Positions 1-7,945 of a stretch of DNA of 48,603 nt are shown here, piece after piece (position 1 is the stretch's first letter; each line of letters begins with the position of its first letter). Below the pieces are notes generated by a model, which was given only the letters and a program-made list of their open reading frames with translations, was not told the DNA's origin and made no database searches. A program made the translations under genes and the position numbers. Source of the stretch: Chitinophagales bacterium (GTDB taxonomy: Bacteria; Bacteroidota; Bacteroidia; Chitinophagales; CAIOSU01). The DNA is taken from contig JBBDNB010000058.1 of the NCBI GenBank assembly GCA_040877935.1, positions 1 to 48,603 of the forward strand. The letters run 5' to 3'.

Positions 1-11
1 TTCACAGAATT

Positions 12-36
12 ATATCAACATCTTTTTTGTTGATAT
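12..36. other. 9-bp perfect inverted repeat upstream of small membrane protein gene
   Basis: The arms at 12-20 (atatcaaca) and 28-36 (tgttgatat) are perfect complements around a 7-nt T-rich loop. They lie 28 nt upstream of the first start codon. This could be the terminator hairpin of a gene left of the window, although no T-run follows the second arm, or an operator. The sequence alone does not decide. Confidence 0.4.
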
Positions 37-63
37 CCAACCCTTGATTCGCATTTGTAATCT

Positions 64-261
64 ATGGACAAGGATTTGCGGAAAGAAATTGGTAAATTTT
101 TCGTTGACGTGGCTAAGTTATTAATTGGCGGAGCGGTACTATCATCAGTTTTGAAAATTCAAGGGATATCCAGCACTGTTGTCATGATTGTCGGAACGGC
201 AGTTGCAATTATTTTCGCAATTCTAGGGTTTTCCATTATGAGTATGAAGGACAAAAAATAA
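64..261 (+). CDS. Small two-helix membrane protein (hypothetical)
   Basis: A 65-residue protein with a short charged N-terminus (MDKDLRKEIGKFF), a first hydrophobic segment at about residues 13-30, a second at about 38-59 with a GTAVAII core, and a lysine-rich C-terminal tail (KDKK). This predicts two transmembrane helices with both ends in the cytoplasm. It resembles the small DUF6722-type membrane proteins common in Bacteroidota, but I recognise the layout rather than a diagnostic motif. The ATG at 64 is the only reasonable start. A 31-residue single-helix ORF begins 11 nt after the stop, so the two are probably co-transcribed. No function is proposed. Confidence 0.65.
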   Translation: MDKDLRKEIGKFFVDVAKLLIGGAVLSSVLKIQGISSTVVMIVGTAVAIIFAILGFSIMSMKDKK

Positions 262-272
262 AAATTAAGCAT

Positions 273-368
273 ATGGATTTCGTAATTCTTTCTATTATTC
301 TTCTTGTAGCGGGCTTGATTGCGTATGCCTTGATCAGATATGATGCTTCAAGACAGACAAAGCATTGA
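273..368 (+). CDS. Tiny single-helix membrane protein (31 aa)
   Basis: ATG at 273 and TGA at 366-368 give a 31-residue product with a continuous hydrophobic helix at about residues 3-21 (FVILSIILLVAGLIAYALI) and a basic C-terminal tail (RYDASRQTKH). It starts 11 nt after the stop of the preceding two-helix protein in the same orientation. The positive tail predicts N-out/C-in insertion. The clean helix-then-basic-tail pattern and the position directly behind another small membrane protein support a real gene, but at this length a chance ORF cannot be excluded. Confidence 0.45.
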   Translation: MDFVILSIILLVAGLIAYALIRYDASRQTKH

Positions 369-488
369 TAGAATGTCGTTAATCAGCCAATACGAATAGA
401 CCTGTTCAGACCAGCCGGGCACGCATTCGCCCTGCTTCAGTCAGGCTATGCTGCAAAATGCGCGCCAGTGGGTTTTTCATGCTCTATA

Positions 489-517
489 TGAGCCGATTAG
501 GGATTTTAATCGGCTCA
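489..517 (+). terminator. 11-bp hairpin, possible terminator
   Basis: The arms tgagccgatta (489-499) and taatcggctca (507-517) are perfectly complementary around a 7-nt loop. Only a weak T-rich stretch (ctttatttt) follows, so this is either an imperfect intrinsic terminator for the two small membrane genes or another structured element. The rest of 369-590 shows no coding sequence. Confidence 0.45.
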
Positions 518-590
518 ATATCCGCTTTATTTTGAGTTGATTAAAATTGAATTCCGTCAGTTGAAGAGTTGTTTTTAGACAATTTTTTAA

Positions 591-629
591 ATCAAAATAT
601 GCCTTTCTTTGAACCAGGAATATTTTGAT
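591..629. promoter_or_regulatory. Perfect 10+10 bp inverted repeat directly upstream of the Nramp-type gene
   Basis: The arms atcaaaatat (591-600) and atattttgat (620-629) are exact reverse complements separated by 19 nt. The second arm ends 5 nt before the ATG at 635, so a protein bound here, or an RNA hairpin formed here, would sit in the translation-initiation region of the transporter. It could be the operator of a metal-responsive repressor or an RNA switch. It does not match a Fur or MntR box that I know. Regulation by metal is inference from the neighbouring gene. Confidence 0.5.
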
Positions 630-634
630 CGATC

Positions 635-1906
635 ATGCCAAAATCCAATATCTTAAAAACCATAGGGCCGGGGATTTTATTTGCCTCTACGGCCATTGGC
701 GTATCGCATTTGGTGCAATCGACCCGGGCAGGTGCGGATTACGGATTTGCGCTTTGGTGGGCCATTGTACTGGCCAATTTGATGAAATATCCCTTTTTTG
801 AATACGGGTCGCGCTATGCCTCTGCCAGTGGCGAAAGTATTATTGATGGCTATCAGCGCATTGGCAAATGGATGCTCTTGCTTTATTTTTTGATTACGGT
901 GTGTTCCATGTTTTTCGTGGCAGCAGCAGTTGGGGCAGTTACGGCCGGTTTTTTGGACAATCTCTTTGGCATTTCCCAACTCATCCCCTGGCTGAAAATC
1001 CCGGCAGCTACAGTTTTGTTTTTGGTCTGTGTGTTGATTTTATTATTGGGAAAATACAAAGCCCTGGATGGATTGATCAAAATTATTGCTACAGTAATGC
1101 TTTTGGCCACCCTTGCAGCATTTGTATTGACATTGAAAAATGGCCCAGTTGCAGAGATCAGCACCATTTCCAGTCCTGAAACATGGACTCCGGGCGGCAT
1201 TGCCTTTATCATCGCATTGATGGGCTGGATGCCCACGGCAGTGGATCTGTCGGCATGGAACAGCCTCTGGACTTTGGAGCGAATCAAGGAAACAGGCTAT
1301 AAACCAAAACTGAAAGAAACCCTGTTCGATTTCAATATTGCCTACCTGATTTCCGCATTGCTTTCCCTGTGTTTTTTGACCCTGGGCGCCTTTTTGATTT
1401 ACGGAACCAATATCGAGTTGCCCGATTCCAGCGCGGCATTTGCCAGTTTTGTGATCGATCTTTATACCCAATCCATTGGCAATTGGAGCTATTTCATTAT
1501 TGCCGTTGCAGCCTTTGCCATTATGTTTGGGACCAGCATTGGTGTTTTTGACGGCTATGCTCGAAGCCTGGAAAAATCCACATCACTGCTTTTTAAAGGC
1601 GGTTTTTTTGAAAAAGCCATTGAAACACGGCAGGTGTATATGGCTTCGGTTTTAGTGGTTGCCGGTGGAGCCTATTTGCTCATTTATTCCTTTAGCGGAC
1701 AACTAAAAGCCCTGGTAGATTTGGCCACCACCATTTCATTTTTGATTGCCCCGCTCATTGCCATTGTCAATTTCAGATTGGTGCATGCGCCCTATGTTGC
1801 CAAAGAAGCAGTACCGCCTTTATGGCTGAAAATATTGAGTTATACGGGCATCATTTTCCTCAGCGGATTTGCCTTGTGGTTTCTTTATATCCGGCTTTTA
1901 CAATGA
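635..1906 (+). CDS. Nramp-fold divalent metal transporter, atypical metal-site motifs
   Basis: A 423-residue polytopic membrane protein with about eleven hydrophobic helices and the Nramp layout: an N-terminal GPGILFA segment opening helix 1, an unwound helix 6, and LeuT-like inverted halves. In canonical Nramp Mn/Fe transporters helix 1 carries DPGN and helix 6 carries MPH. Here the helix 1 region reads ASTAIGVSH (residues 17-25) and helix 6 reads MPTAVDLSAW (199-208), so the metal-coordinating Asp-Asn and His are absent. The substrate is therefore uncertain: Nramp-related Mg transporters and other distant clades also depart from these motifs. It is monocistronic, with an inverted repeat just upstream of the start. 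Family assignment is confident; substrate is not. Confidence 0.8.
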   Translation: MPKSNILKTIGPGILFASTAIGVSHLVQSTRAGADYGFALWWAIVLANLMKYPFFEYGSRYASASGESIIDGYQRIGKWMLLLYFLITVCSMFFVAAAVGAVTAGFLDNLFGISQLIPWLKIPAATVLFLVCVLILLLGKYKALDGLIKIIATVMLLATLAAFVLTLKNGPVAEISTISSPETWTPGGIAFIIALMGWMPTAVDLSAWNSLWTLERIKETGYKPKLKETLFDFNIAYLISALLSLCFLTLGAFLIYGTNIELPDSSAAFASFVIDLYTQSIGNWSYFIIAVAAFAIMFGTSIGVFDGYARSLEKSTSLLFKGGFFEKAIETRQVYMASVLVVAGGAYLLIYSFSGQLKALVDLATTISFLIAPLIAIVNFRLVHAPYVAKEAVPPLWLKILSYTGIIFLSGFALWFLYIRLLQ

Positions 1907-1935
1907 TTGGGTGAAAACCTATAAATTTGAGACAT

Positions 1936-2020
1936 AGCGTTCTGACGATCTTTCTAAACGCTTTACAACTATATTAACTTGTGTTCAAAAATTCAGATTT
2001 CAAATCGTCTGACTTCTTTT
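1936..2020. repeat. Palindromic intergenic element, copy A (degenerate)
   Basis: The left arm (1936-1949, agcgttctgacgat) and right arm (2004-2020, atcgtctgacttctttt) match the ends of copies B and C with several substitutions. The interior shares a gttcaaaa-ttca block with copy B. It lies between the Nramp-type and OmpA-like genes and is the most diverged of the three copies. Confidence 0.6.
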
Positions 2021-2060
2021 CTGAATAGATAAGGTATATTTCAGCTAATACACATCAATT

Positions 2061-3293
2061 ATGACAAGGCATAATAATTCCCATATTTACTCCAAGAGAA
2101 TACTGATATCAGTACTATTCTTATTTTATATGGGGATTTCATCCGTTAAATCACAAGTTAATTTACTTTTAAATGGAGATTTTGAGCAAACAAGAGAAGC
2201 CAAAATAAAAATGCTTGTAGATCAATTTGGAAATAAGCAAGAATTTGAACTAAATGACTCAAGTCTATTAGAGGCATTTCACCCTCATACGGATGATGTT
2301 CGTGTAATGTCGATGTATTGGAATTATGTGGAGGATTCAACTGGGCCAGGAAATGTACTAATGTACAATGCTTTAAGCTCAAAAGACAGTAATGCCTATA
2401 GCGGGAAAGTATATTCTAAAATTATTATAATGAACATGAATTACCTGCCCAATGAATATAGAGTTGATAATCTTGCTGGTAAATTAAGAAGACCTTTAGT
2501 CAAAGGACAAAAATACAAGGTGCGTTTTTATTTGAAATTTTTCAGTGGGAATCATTACAGTAAAAGTATTTGTGTAGGTTTTTTAAATAAGATGACACCA
2601 TATAGTATAGGCATCAATAAATCGAACAAAGAGCCAATATACCGCCATAATATAGAACCAGTGTGGTGTTTAGGTTCAGTTTTGAGAGATTCAGTTGTTT
2701 ATAATGAAATAGAATTCAATTACACGGGCACTGGCGATGAACAATACATCTACATCGGGAATTTACTTTATGAAAAAACTTCATATTGGAAAGAACAAAA
2801 CCTGAAGGAGAATTTTCATCCAATAAAAAATTCTAAGAAAAACAAAAGAACTTCCCAAAACATCAACTCCATATATGCTATAGACAGAATAAGTATTAGG
2901 GCAATTGACACAAGTTCGAATATTGCTTTAAAAATGAAACAACAGCCTGATTTTGAAGAACCCAATAGTCCTCATAAATTAGACACAGTTCACGCCTATA
3001 CCTATTATTTTGATTTTAACGAGGATAAGTCAAATGCAGATATAAGTAAAATACTATCATATTTGAAAAATGATAATGAAATTTCCAGTGTATTGATCAT
3101 TGGGCATACTGATAGTATTGGAACAAATGAATACAATCAGATACTTTCCAAAAATAGAGCATTATTTATTTCTGAATTGATAAAACAGCAAATTGAAATT
3201 CCAATTTCCATTAAAGGAATGGCTTATTCAAAAATGTTATCGAGAGAAAATAACTCTTTAAACAGGAGGGTTGAAATTTATTACACATATTGA
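2061..3293 (+). CDS. Secreted OmpA-family protein with unique N-terminal region
   Basis: A 410-residue protein with an N-terminal signal peptide (hydrophobic core at about residues 13-28, ending near VKSQ), a central region of about 280 residues that I do not recognise, and a C-terminal OmpA/MotB-like peptidoglycan-binding domain from about residue 308. The diagnostic segments are YYFDFNEDKS, IIGHTDSIGTNEYNQ, LSKNRA and NRRVEIYY. Such domains tether envelope proteins to the cell wall. The gene is visibly richer in A/T than its left neighbour and lies between palindromic elements A and B, which suggests accessory or transferred DNA. The NGDFE start of the mature protein recalls carbohydrate-binding jelly-roll domains of surface proteins, but that is a weak hint. 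Confidence 0.8.
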   Translation: MTRHNNSHIYSKRILISVLFLFYMGISSVKSQVNLLLNGDFEQTREAKIKMLVDQFGNKQEFELNDSSLLEAFHPHTDDVRVMSMYWNYVEDSTGPGNVLMYNALSSKDSNAYSGKVYSKIIIMNMNYLPNEYRVDNLAGKLRRPLVKGQKYKVRFYLKFFSGNHYSKSICVGFLNKMTPYSIGINKSNKEPIYRHNIEPVWCLGSVLRDSVVYNEIEFNYTGTGDEQYIYIGNLLYEKTSYWKEQNLKENFHPIKNSKKNKRTSQNINSIYAIDRISIRAIDTSSNIALKMKQQPDFEEPNSPHKLDTVHAYTYYFDFNEDKSNADISKILSYLKNDNEISSVLIIGHTDSIGTNEYNQILSKNRALFISELIKQQIEIPISIKGMAYSKMLSRENNSLNRRVEIYYTY

Positions 3294-3393
3294 TGTGTCC
3301 CTTTAATTTTGTCCCCTTAACTGCTTTTTTTGCTGTATGGTCAAGGTTTTCTATTGAATCAAAAAAATGATAAAAAATCTGAGTTTGAAACAT

Positions 3394-3476
3394 AGCGGTC
3401 GGACGAATTCCTGAAAAGTATTCGAACGAGTTGAGTGCGTTCAAAAGTTCAACAAATTATTCGTCTGACCGCTTTT
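3394..3476. repeat. Palindromic intergenic element, copy B
   Basis: The terminal arms agcggtcggacgaat (3394-3408) and attcgtctgaccgct (3459-3473) are complementary over 15 bp with one G-T wobble, and a tttt tail follows. Total length is about 83 bp, the same as copies A and C. It lies between the OmpA-like gene and the nucleotidyltransferase gene. Confidence 0.75.
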
Positions 3477-3523
3477 CGGAGCAGAACAAGAAATGTTTAT
3501 TAATTTCATCCCAAAGCGATTAA

Positions 3524-4048
3524 ATGAACAATCACTTAGAAGAAATAATAATTGAGCTGGCAAATGAAAATGTAAGCTTTATAATCTCAGGCGGAGTGGC
3601 AGGAGTATTGCACGGTTTAGAAAGAATGACCCTGGATCTTGATATTTCCGTAGATCGCAAGCCTGAAAATTTAAAGCGCTTTATAGCTGTAATGAAAAAA
3701 TTGAATATGGTTCCTCGCGCCCCTGTTCAGCCAGAAATCTTTCTTGATGATGAATTGCTTAATAAAATAGCAAAAGAGAAAAATGCGCTTGTTTTTACTT
3801 TTATTGACATTGACAATCCATATAAGCAAGTAGATATTTTTATTACAAAGCGTATGGGCTACAATGTTTTATTGGAGGATACGGAAGAAAAAGAGATGTA
3901 TGGAGTTAAAATTAGGTATTTGACAATTGAGAAGTTAATAGAACTAAAACAGAAAATTGAACCTATGCGTTCTAAAGACAAATGGGATATAGATGAGCTG
4001 AAAAAAATACTGGCAATTAAAAAAGGCAATGGATCAAAAGAAAAATAA
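3524..4048 (+). CDS. Nucleotidyltransferase, AbiEii/MNT-like (possible toxin)
   Basis: A 174-residue DNA polymerase beta-like nucleotidyltransferase. The N-terminal motif has a glycine pair at 23-24, His30, Arg34, Thr36, and acidic residues Asp38 and Asp40 in the sequence TLDLDIS. A third acidic residue, Asp104 (KQVDIFI), completes the expected metal-binding triad. Proteins of this type occur as the nucleotidyltransferase part of AbiEii-like and MNT-type toxin-antitoxin or abortive-infection modules, where they modify RNA or a partner protein. The gene is followed by a 59-residue protein, with palindromic element C between them. The AT-rich composition and flanking repeats suit a mobile defence-type module. 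A role as toxin rather than antitoxin is inferred. Confidence 0.75.
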   Translation: MNNHLEEIIIELANENVSFIISGGVAGVLHGLERMTLDLDISVDRKPENLKRFIAVMKKLNMVPRAPVQPEIFLDDELLNKIAKEKNALVFTFIDIDNPYKQVDIFITKRMGYNVLLEDTEEKEMYGVKIRYLTIEKLIELKQKIEPMRSKDKWDIDELKKILAIKKGNGSKEK

Positions 4049-4068
4049 AAAGCCCCGAATAGAATTAT

Positions 4069-4154
4069 AGCGGTCAGACGGATATGTTGATTGATTGGGA
4101 AACTAATTGAGCCATATCGGAGATTCGGATAAGTTAGCCGTCCGACCGCTTTTC
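4069..4154. repeat. Palindromic intergenic element, copy C
   Basis: The arms agcggtcagacg (4069-4080) and cgtccgaccgct (4139-4150) are complementary with one wobble pair, followed by tttt. Length is about 86 bp. Its interior differs from copies A and B, while the ends are conserved. It sits between the nucleotidyltransferase and the 59-residue gene, so a joint transcript would contain its hairpin. Confidence 0.75.
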
Positions 4155-4182
4155 GAACCTGGCGAAATAATGATTGAACACC

Positions 4183-4362
4183 ATGAACCATAAAAAAAAC
4201 AAAAAGCCCCAACTCGATCTATCAAAATTGCGCAAGGAAGATTTTGATGGGCATACCGATTTTCTAAAGCTTACTCCTGAACAAAGGTTGGATTGGTTGG
4301 CAGCAGCCGTTCAGTTTTATTACAAGCACGGCAATAAGCCGTTCGACAAAAAGAAAGCCTGA
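4183..4362 (+). CDS. Small protein next to nucleotidyltransferase (candidate antitoxin)
   Basis: A 59-residue soluble protein with a lysine-rich start, a short motif LDLSKL, then LTPEQRLDWLAAAVQFYYKHG, which is probably one amphipathic helix. Small proteins with an 'xRLxWLxxAxxF' helix are often encoded beside AbiEii/DUF6036-type nucleotidyltransferases, which is why I consider it a partner. The ATG at 4183 is chosen over an in-frame TTG at 4174. It begins about 30 nt after palindromic element C. The order toxin-then-partner, with a structured repeat between, is unusual. The antitoxin role is inference only. Confidence 0.55.
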   Translation: MNHKKNKKPQLDLSKLRKEDFDGHTDFLKLTPEQRLDWLAAAVQFYYKHGNKPFDKKKA

Positions 4363-4525
4363 GTTTTACATAAGTTATCATTTAGCCAAATTTCACTAAT
4401 TCAATTTTAACCCGGAATATGCATTAGGAAATCTATTGCAGCATGAAATCACTATCGTTATAATGCCCTATTCCCGTTTATTTTTCTTAATTTTAAGCAA
4501 AACACAATTAAACAAAAAATAATTT

Positions 4526-5506
4526 ATGAGTCAGGAAAGACCAAAAATCAACATTAACCTATATTGGATAAAACAACACTTGAACAAGATTCTTATTGCG
4601 GTATTCATAATCATTGCAGGGGCTACTTCCATACGAACAGTTGGTCCAGAGGAAGAGGGCGTAGTTTTGCAATTGGGCAAATATTCCAGAACTACATTGC
4701 CCGGACTTAATTTCATTATGCCATTTGGTATAGAAAAAATGTATAAAATCCCAGTGCAGCGACAGCTCAAACAAGAATTTGGTTTTAGAACAACTTCATC
4801 AGGTACTCGCTCTACCTATGATAAAAGACCTTATGTAAATGAATCTACTATGCTGACCGGTGATTTGAATATGGCCGATGTGGAATGGGTAGTACAATAC
4901 AGAATTCAGGATTCTTATCAATACCTCTTTAGGGTTAGAAATGCAGAAAAAACACTGCACGACATGTCGGAAGCTGCCATGCGCAAAGTGGTTGGGGACA
5001 GGACGGTAAATGAAGTATTAACCGTTAAAAGGCAAGAAGTAGCCACTGAAGTAAAAAAAATCCTTCAAGAGCTTTGTGATGATTATGAAAATGGCATCCG
5101 TATCGATCAAGTGGTATTGCAAGATGTAAACCCTCCTGAGCCGGTAAAAGCTTCATTCAATGCCGTAAACCAAGCACAGCAGGAAAAAGAAACCTTGATC
5201 AACCAAGCGGAATCGGATTACAACAAAGTAATTCCCCGTGCCAAAGGTGAGGCAGAGGAAACCATAGAATTAGCAGAAGCCTATGCCCTCAACAGGGTCA
5301 ATCGTGCACAGGGTGAGGCCAATCGTTTTGAAGATATTTACAAATCCTACATAAAAGCACCAGAGGTAACAAAAAAAAGATTGTACCATGAAACGATGGA
5401 GACTGTTTTGCCAAAATTGGGAAATAAAATTATTGTAGATGAAAATGGGAGCAATGTACTGCCCCTTTTGAATTTAGAAGGATATAAAAAAGGAATGACG
5501 AAATGA
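4526..5506 (+). CDS. hflK: FtsH protease modulator HflK
   Basis: A 326-residue SPFH/prohibitin-family membrane protein. It has a short cytoplasmic N-terminus, one transmembrane helix at about residues 20-37, then the SPFH domain beginning VGPEEEGVVLQLGKY and the typical PGLNFIMPFGIEKM segment, followed by a long charged helix rich in Glu/Ala/Gln (about 210-275) that drives oligomerisation. HflK and HflC form a periplasmic cage around the inner-membrane protease FtsH and limit its access to substrates. The hflC start codon overlaps this stop (ATGA, 5503-5506), giving translational coupling. The AT-rich leader has no Shine-Dalgarno sequence, as is normal in Bacteroidota. Intergenic 4363-4525 shows no further gene. 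Confidence 0.95.
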   Translation: MSQERPKININLYWIKQHLNKILIAVFIIIAGATSIRTVGPEEEGVVLQLGKYSRTTLPGLNFIMPFGIEKMYKIPVQRQLKQEFGFRTTSSGTRSTYDKRPYVNESTMLTGDLNMADVEWVVQYRIQDSYQYLFRVRNAEKTLHDMSEAAMRKVVGDRTVNEVLTVKRQEVATEVKKILQELCDDYENGIRIDQVVLQDVNPPEPVKASFNAVNQAQQEKETLINQAESDYNKVIPRAKGEAEETIELAEAYALNRVNRAQGEANRFEDIYKSYIKAPEVTKKRLYHETMETVLPKLGNKIIVDENGSNVLPLLNLEGYKKGMTK

Positions 5507-6441
5507 AGTTAAGAGATAGATTAATAATTATAGGAATCGCAATAGTGGCCATTGTAGTATTCAATAGCTACTTTATTTTAGATGAAAAGGAACAGGCTAT
5601 TGTGACCCAATTTGGAAAACCCATTGGCGAACCAAGGACAGAACCCGGAGTAAATTTCAAAATCCCATTTATCCAAAGAGTACAGTTTTTTGACAAACGA
5701 TACCTGGAATGGGATGGCGATGCCAATCAAATTCCCACCAAGGACAAGAAATTCATCTTTGTAGATACTTATGCAAGGTGGGAAATCACAAACCCTTTAC
5801 AGTTTTTCAAAAGATTAAGGAACGAGCGTTCCGGACAATCTAGGCTGGATGATATTTTAGATGGCGAAACCCGAAATGCAGTGGCTGGAAATGAATTGTT
5901 GGATATTGTGCGTTCAGAAAACCGAGAGCCTGAAGTAATTGAAGATTATATGGAAGACATGGAGGTACTCGAAGACATTTCTGTAGGACGTGAAAAAATA
6001 GAAGCAGAAGTTTTGAAAAAGGCCAATGAGCGTTGTACAGACTTGGGAATCAGAATATTGGATTTCAGGTTTAAGCGCATCAATTATGTAGATGATGTTA
6101 GAGATCGAGTGTATGAAAGAATGATAAGTGAGCGCAAGAGAATTGCAGACCAGTTCAGGTCGCAGGGTGAAGGAGAAGCCAGATCAATTCAGGGAGATAA
6201 AGAACGTGATCTGGCCAAAATACAATCAGAAGCATACAAAACAGCCGAGGAAATAAGAGGTCGTGCAGATGCTAAAGCCACTAATATTTATGCAAATGCA
6301 TACAACAAAAACAGGGCTTCCCGTGAATTGTATTCTTTTTTAAGAGCCATGGAAAGCTTTGAAAAATCAATGGATGAAAAAACCAACCTGATCCTAAGCA
6401 CGGATAGTGAATACTTTAAGTATATGAAGTCTATTGATTAA
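5503..6441 (+). CDS. hflC: FtsH protease modulator HflC
   Basis: A 312-residue SPFH-family partner of HflK. It has a membrane helix at about residues 6-25, then FILDEKEQAIVTQFGKP and PGVNFKIPFIQRVQFFDKR, the standard HflC opening, and a C-terminal charged helix with repeated Arg-Ala-Glu-Ala patterns. The family forms a heterodimer-based complex with HflK that regulates FtsH. Its start overlaps hflK by 4 nt. Its stop codon overlaps by 4 nt the stop of the convergent reductase gene (shared region 6438-6441), so no terminator separates the two transcripts. Confidence 0.95.
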   Translation: MKLRDRLIIIGIAIVAIVVFNSYFILDEKEQAIVTQFGKPIGEPRTEPGVNFKIPFIQRVQFFDKRYLEWDGDANQIPTKDKKFIFVDTYARWEITNPLQFFKRLRNERSGQSRLDDILDGETRNAVAGNELLDIVRSENREPEVIEDYMEDMEVLEDISVGREKIEAEVLKKANERCTDLGIRILDFRFKRINYVDDVRDRVYERMISERKRIADQFRSQGEGEARSIQGDKERDLAKIQSEAYKTAEEIRGRADAKATNIYANAYNKNRASRELYSFLRAMESFEKSMDEKTNLILSTDSEYFKYMKSID

Positions 6442-7787
6442 GCGCCCATAAAATTACCGCCACAAACCCTTACGCATTGTCCATTTATAGCCCTGGCTGC
6501 GGGTAGTGAAAGATACAATGCCAATTCGGCAACATCATCGGGTGTACCGCCTTGCTGAAATGCGGAAAGTCTTCTTGCGCCCTCACGTGTGAAAAAGGGC
6601 ATTTTAGCCGTCATATCTGTTTCTATAAAGCCTGGCGCAATAGCATTGAACACCATGTCCAAATGCTTTTTATTCCGTGCCATAGCTGCACAATATTCAA
6701 TCAATGCGGCTTTACAAACCACATAATTACTTTGTCCATAATTGCCTGACAAGCCGGAGATAGAAGACAAATGCGTTATGCGCGCATTCGCATTGAAAGT
6801 CCCTTGCTCCATCAGTTCTTTGTTAATATTTACGATAGCGCGAAAATTAATGTCAAGAACACGTTTCCACCAATCTTCAGGCATATTTGCCAGTGTTTTA
6901 TCTTTTGTGATACCAGCATTGTGCACCAATATATCCAATCCCTTTTCCCCAAATTTTTCATGCAGAATATTAGGCAATTCAGGATCTGTGACATCGGCAA
7001 GTATTAATTTGCCTTTGATTTTTCTCATAACACGCTTTGCCTCAATCTCCTGAGGGGGAATATCCAATATATAAACCAATGCTCCTTCGCCAGCCAGCTT
7101 TTCTGCTATAGCTGCTCCTATACCTTTTGATCCACCGGTAACCAATGCGTTTTTTCCTTCAAGTGCTTTTTCTACTGTTAAATCACTTTCTGTTTTTTGC
7201 AAATTTAAGCGCACAGATTGACCACTGACATAAGCAGAATGCTCACTCAACCAAAATGCAAAATGTTGCGTAATTCCATTCAGCAATACTTCATCAGATA
7301 CTTGTCTTACATCATTTATAAAAAGTACATTGGCACTTATACCTTTTTTCCCCGACTCTTTAGCCAAAGTTTTTATCAGACCCAGCATAGCCCTGCTCAT
7401 GGTTTGTTGAGCTACAGTTTCTGCTTTTCCTTCAGCCAGTATCAATATTCTTCCATTAGTCGAAAGCTTCTTTAATAGTGGTTTAAAGAAAAAATAAGCT
7501 TCATCAAGGTCTTGATACCCTGTAAATGATAATGAATTGAATATTAATATATTAGGCCTTCCTTCCTCATCTGCTGATTTATAGGTATTTGCACCTAATT
7601 TTTCAAGAGCCTGCAAAAATACTTCATTTTTGAAACCAAATTCACTCAATATTACTTTCTTTGCTTCCAATGGAGTATCAGTGTATGGCTTACTGGCTCT
7701 GTTTAAATATGGTGGTAATGGCAGAGGAAGTTTTAAAGATTTAACCAATGACCTCAACCATTTTTTTTCCAATAAATAATCGCTCAT
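6438..7787 (-). CDS. fabG: Two-domain 3-oxoacyl-ACP reductase, FabG4 type (SDR)
   Basis: A 449-residue protein, about 200 residues longer than ordinary FabG. The C-terminal half is a complete short-chain dehydrogenase: cofactor loop TGGSKGIG at residues 217-224, HNAG, a LSSISG serine segment, catalytic Tyr355 and Lys359 (YVVCK), and an APGFIETDM tail. The N-terminal half looks like a degenerate Rossmann domain without a usable glycine loop. This arrangement matches the high-molecular-weight FabG (FabG4) family, NADH-preferring beta-ketoacyl reductases known from mycobacteria and other bacteria. It is transcribed divergently from the 100-residue gene at 7946 and converges on hflC. The physiological substrate cannot be read from the sequence. 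Confidence 0.88.
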   Translation of the reverse strand: MSDYLLEKKWLRSLVKSLKLPLPLPPYLNRASKPYTDTPLEAKKVILSEFGFKNEVFLQALEKLGANTYKSADEEGRPNILIFNSLSFTGYQDLDEAYFFFKPLLKKLSTNGRILILAEGKAETVAQQTMSRAMLGLIKTLAKESGKKGISANVLFINDVRQVSDEVLLNGITQHFAFWLSEHSAYVSGQSVRLNLQKTESDLTVEKALEGKNALVTGGSKGIGAAIAEKLAGEGALVYILDIPPQEIEAKRVMRKIKGKLILADVTDPELPNILHEKFGEKGLDILVHNAGITKDKTLANMPEDWWKRVLDINFRAIVNINKELMEQGTFNANARITHLSSISGLSGNYGQSNYVVCKAALIEYCAAMARNKKHLDMVFNAIAPGFIETDMTAKMPFFTREGARRLSAFQQGGTPDDVAELALYLSLPAARAINGQCVRVCGGNFMGA

Positions 7788-7945
7788 TGTTTGAGTTTTT
7801 TGTTAATTTTTAAATAAATATTTGTACTGGGATTTGCGCTAAAATAAGGTATTCAAATTGGCAAAATAAATGGAATTGAAAATTTTGCGACTGCTTATGT
7901 CACATTTTTTTTAAAAACCGTATAACAGGATTAAAAATCAGCGTC

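Noticed and set aside
677-1551. Several long antisense or out-of-frame reading frames inside the Nramp-type gene
   Set aside because: They lie wholly within a gene whose membrane-protein translation is coherent, and their own translations lack any recognisable pattern.
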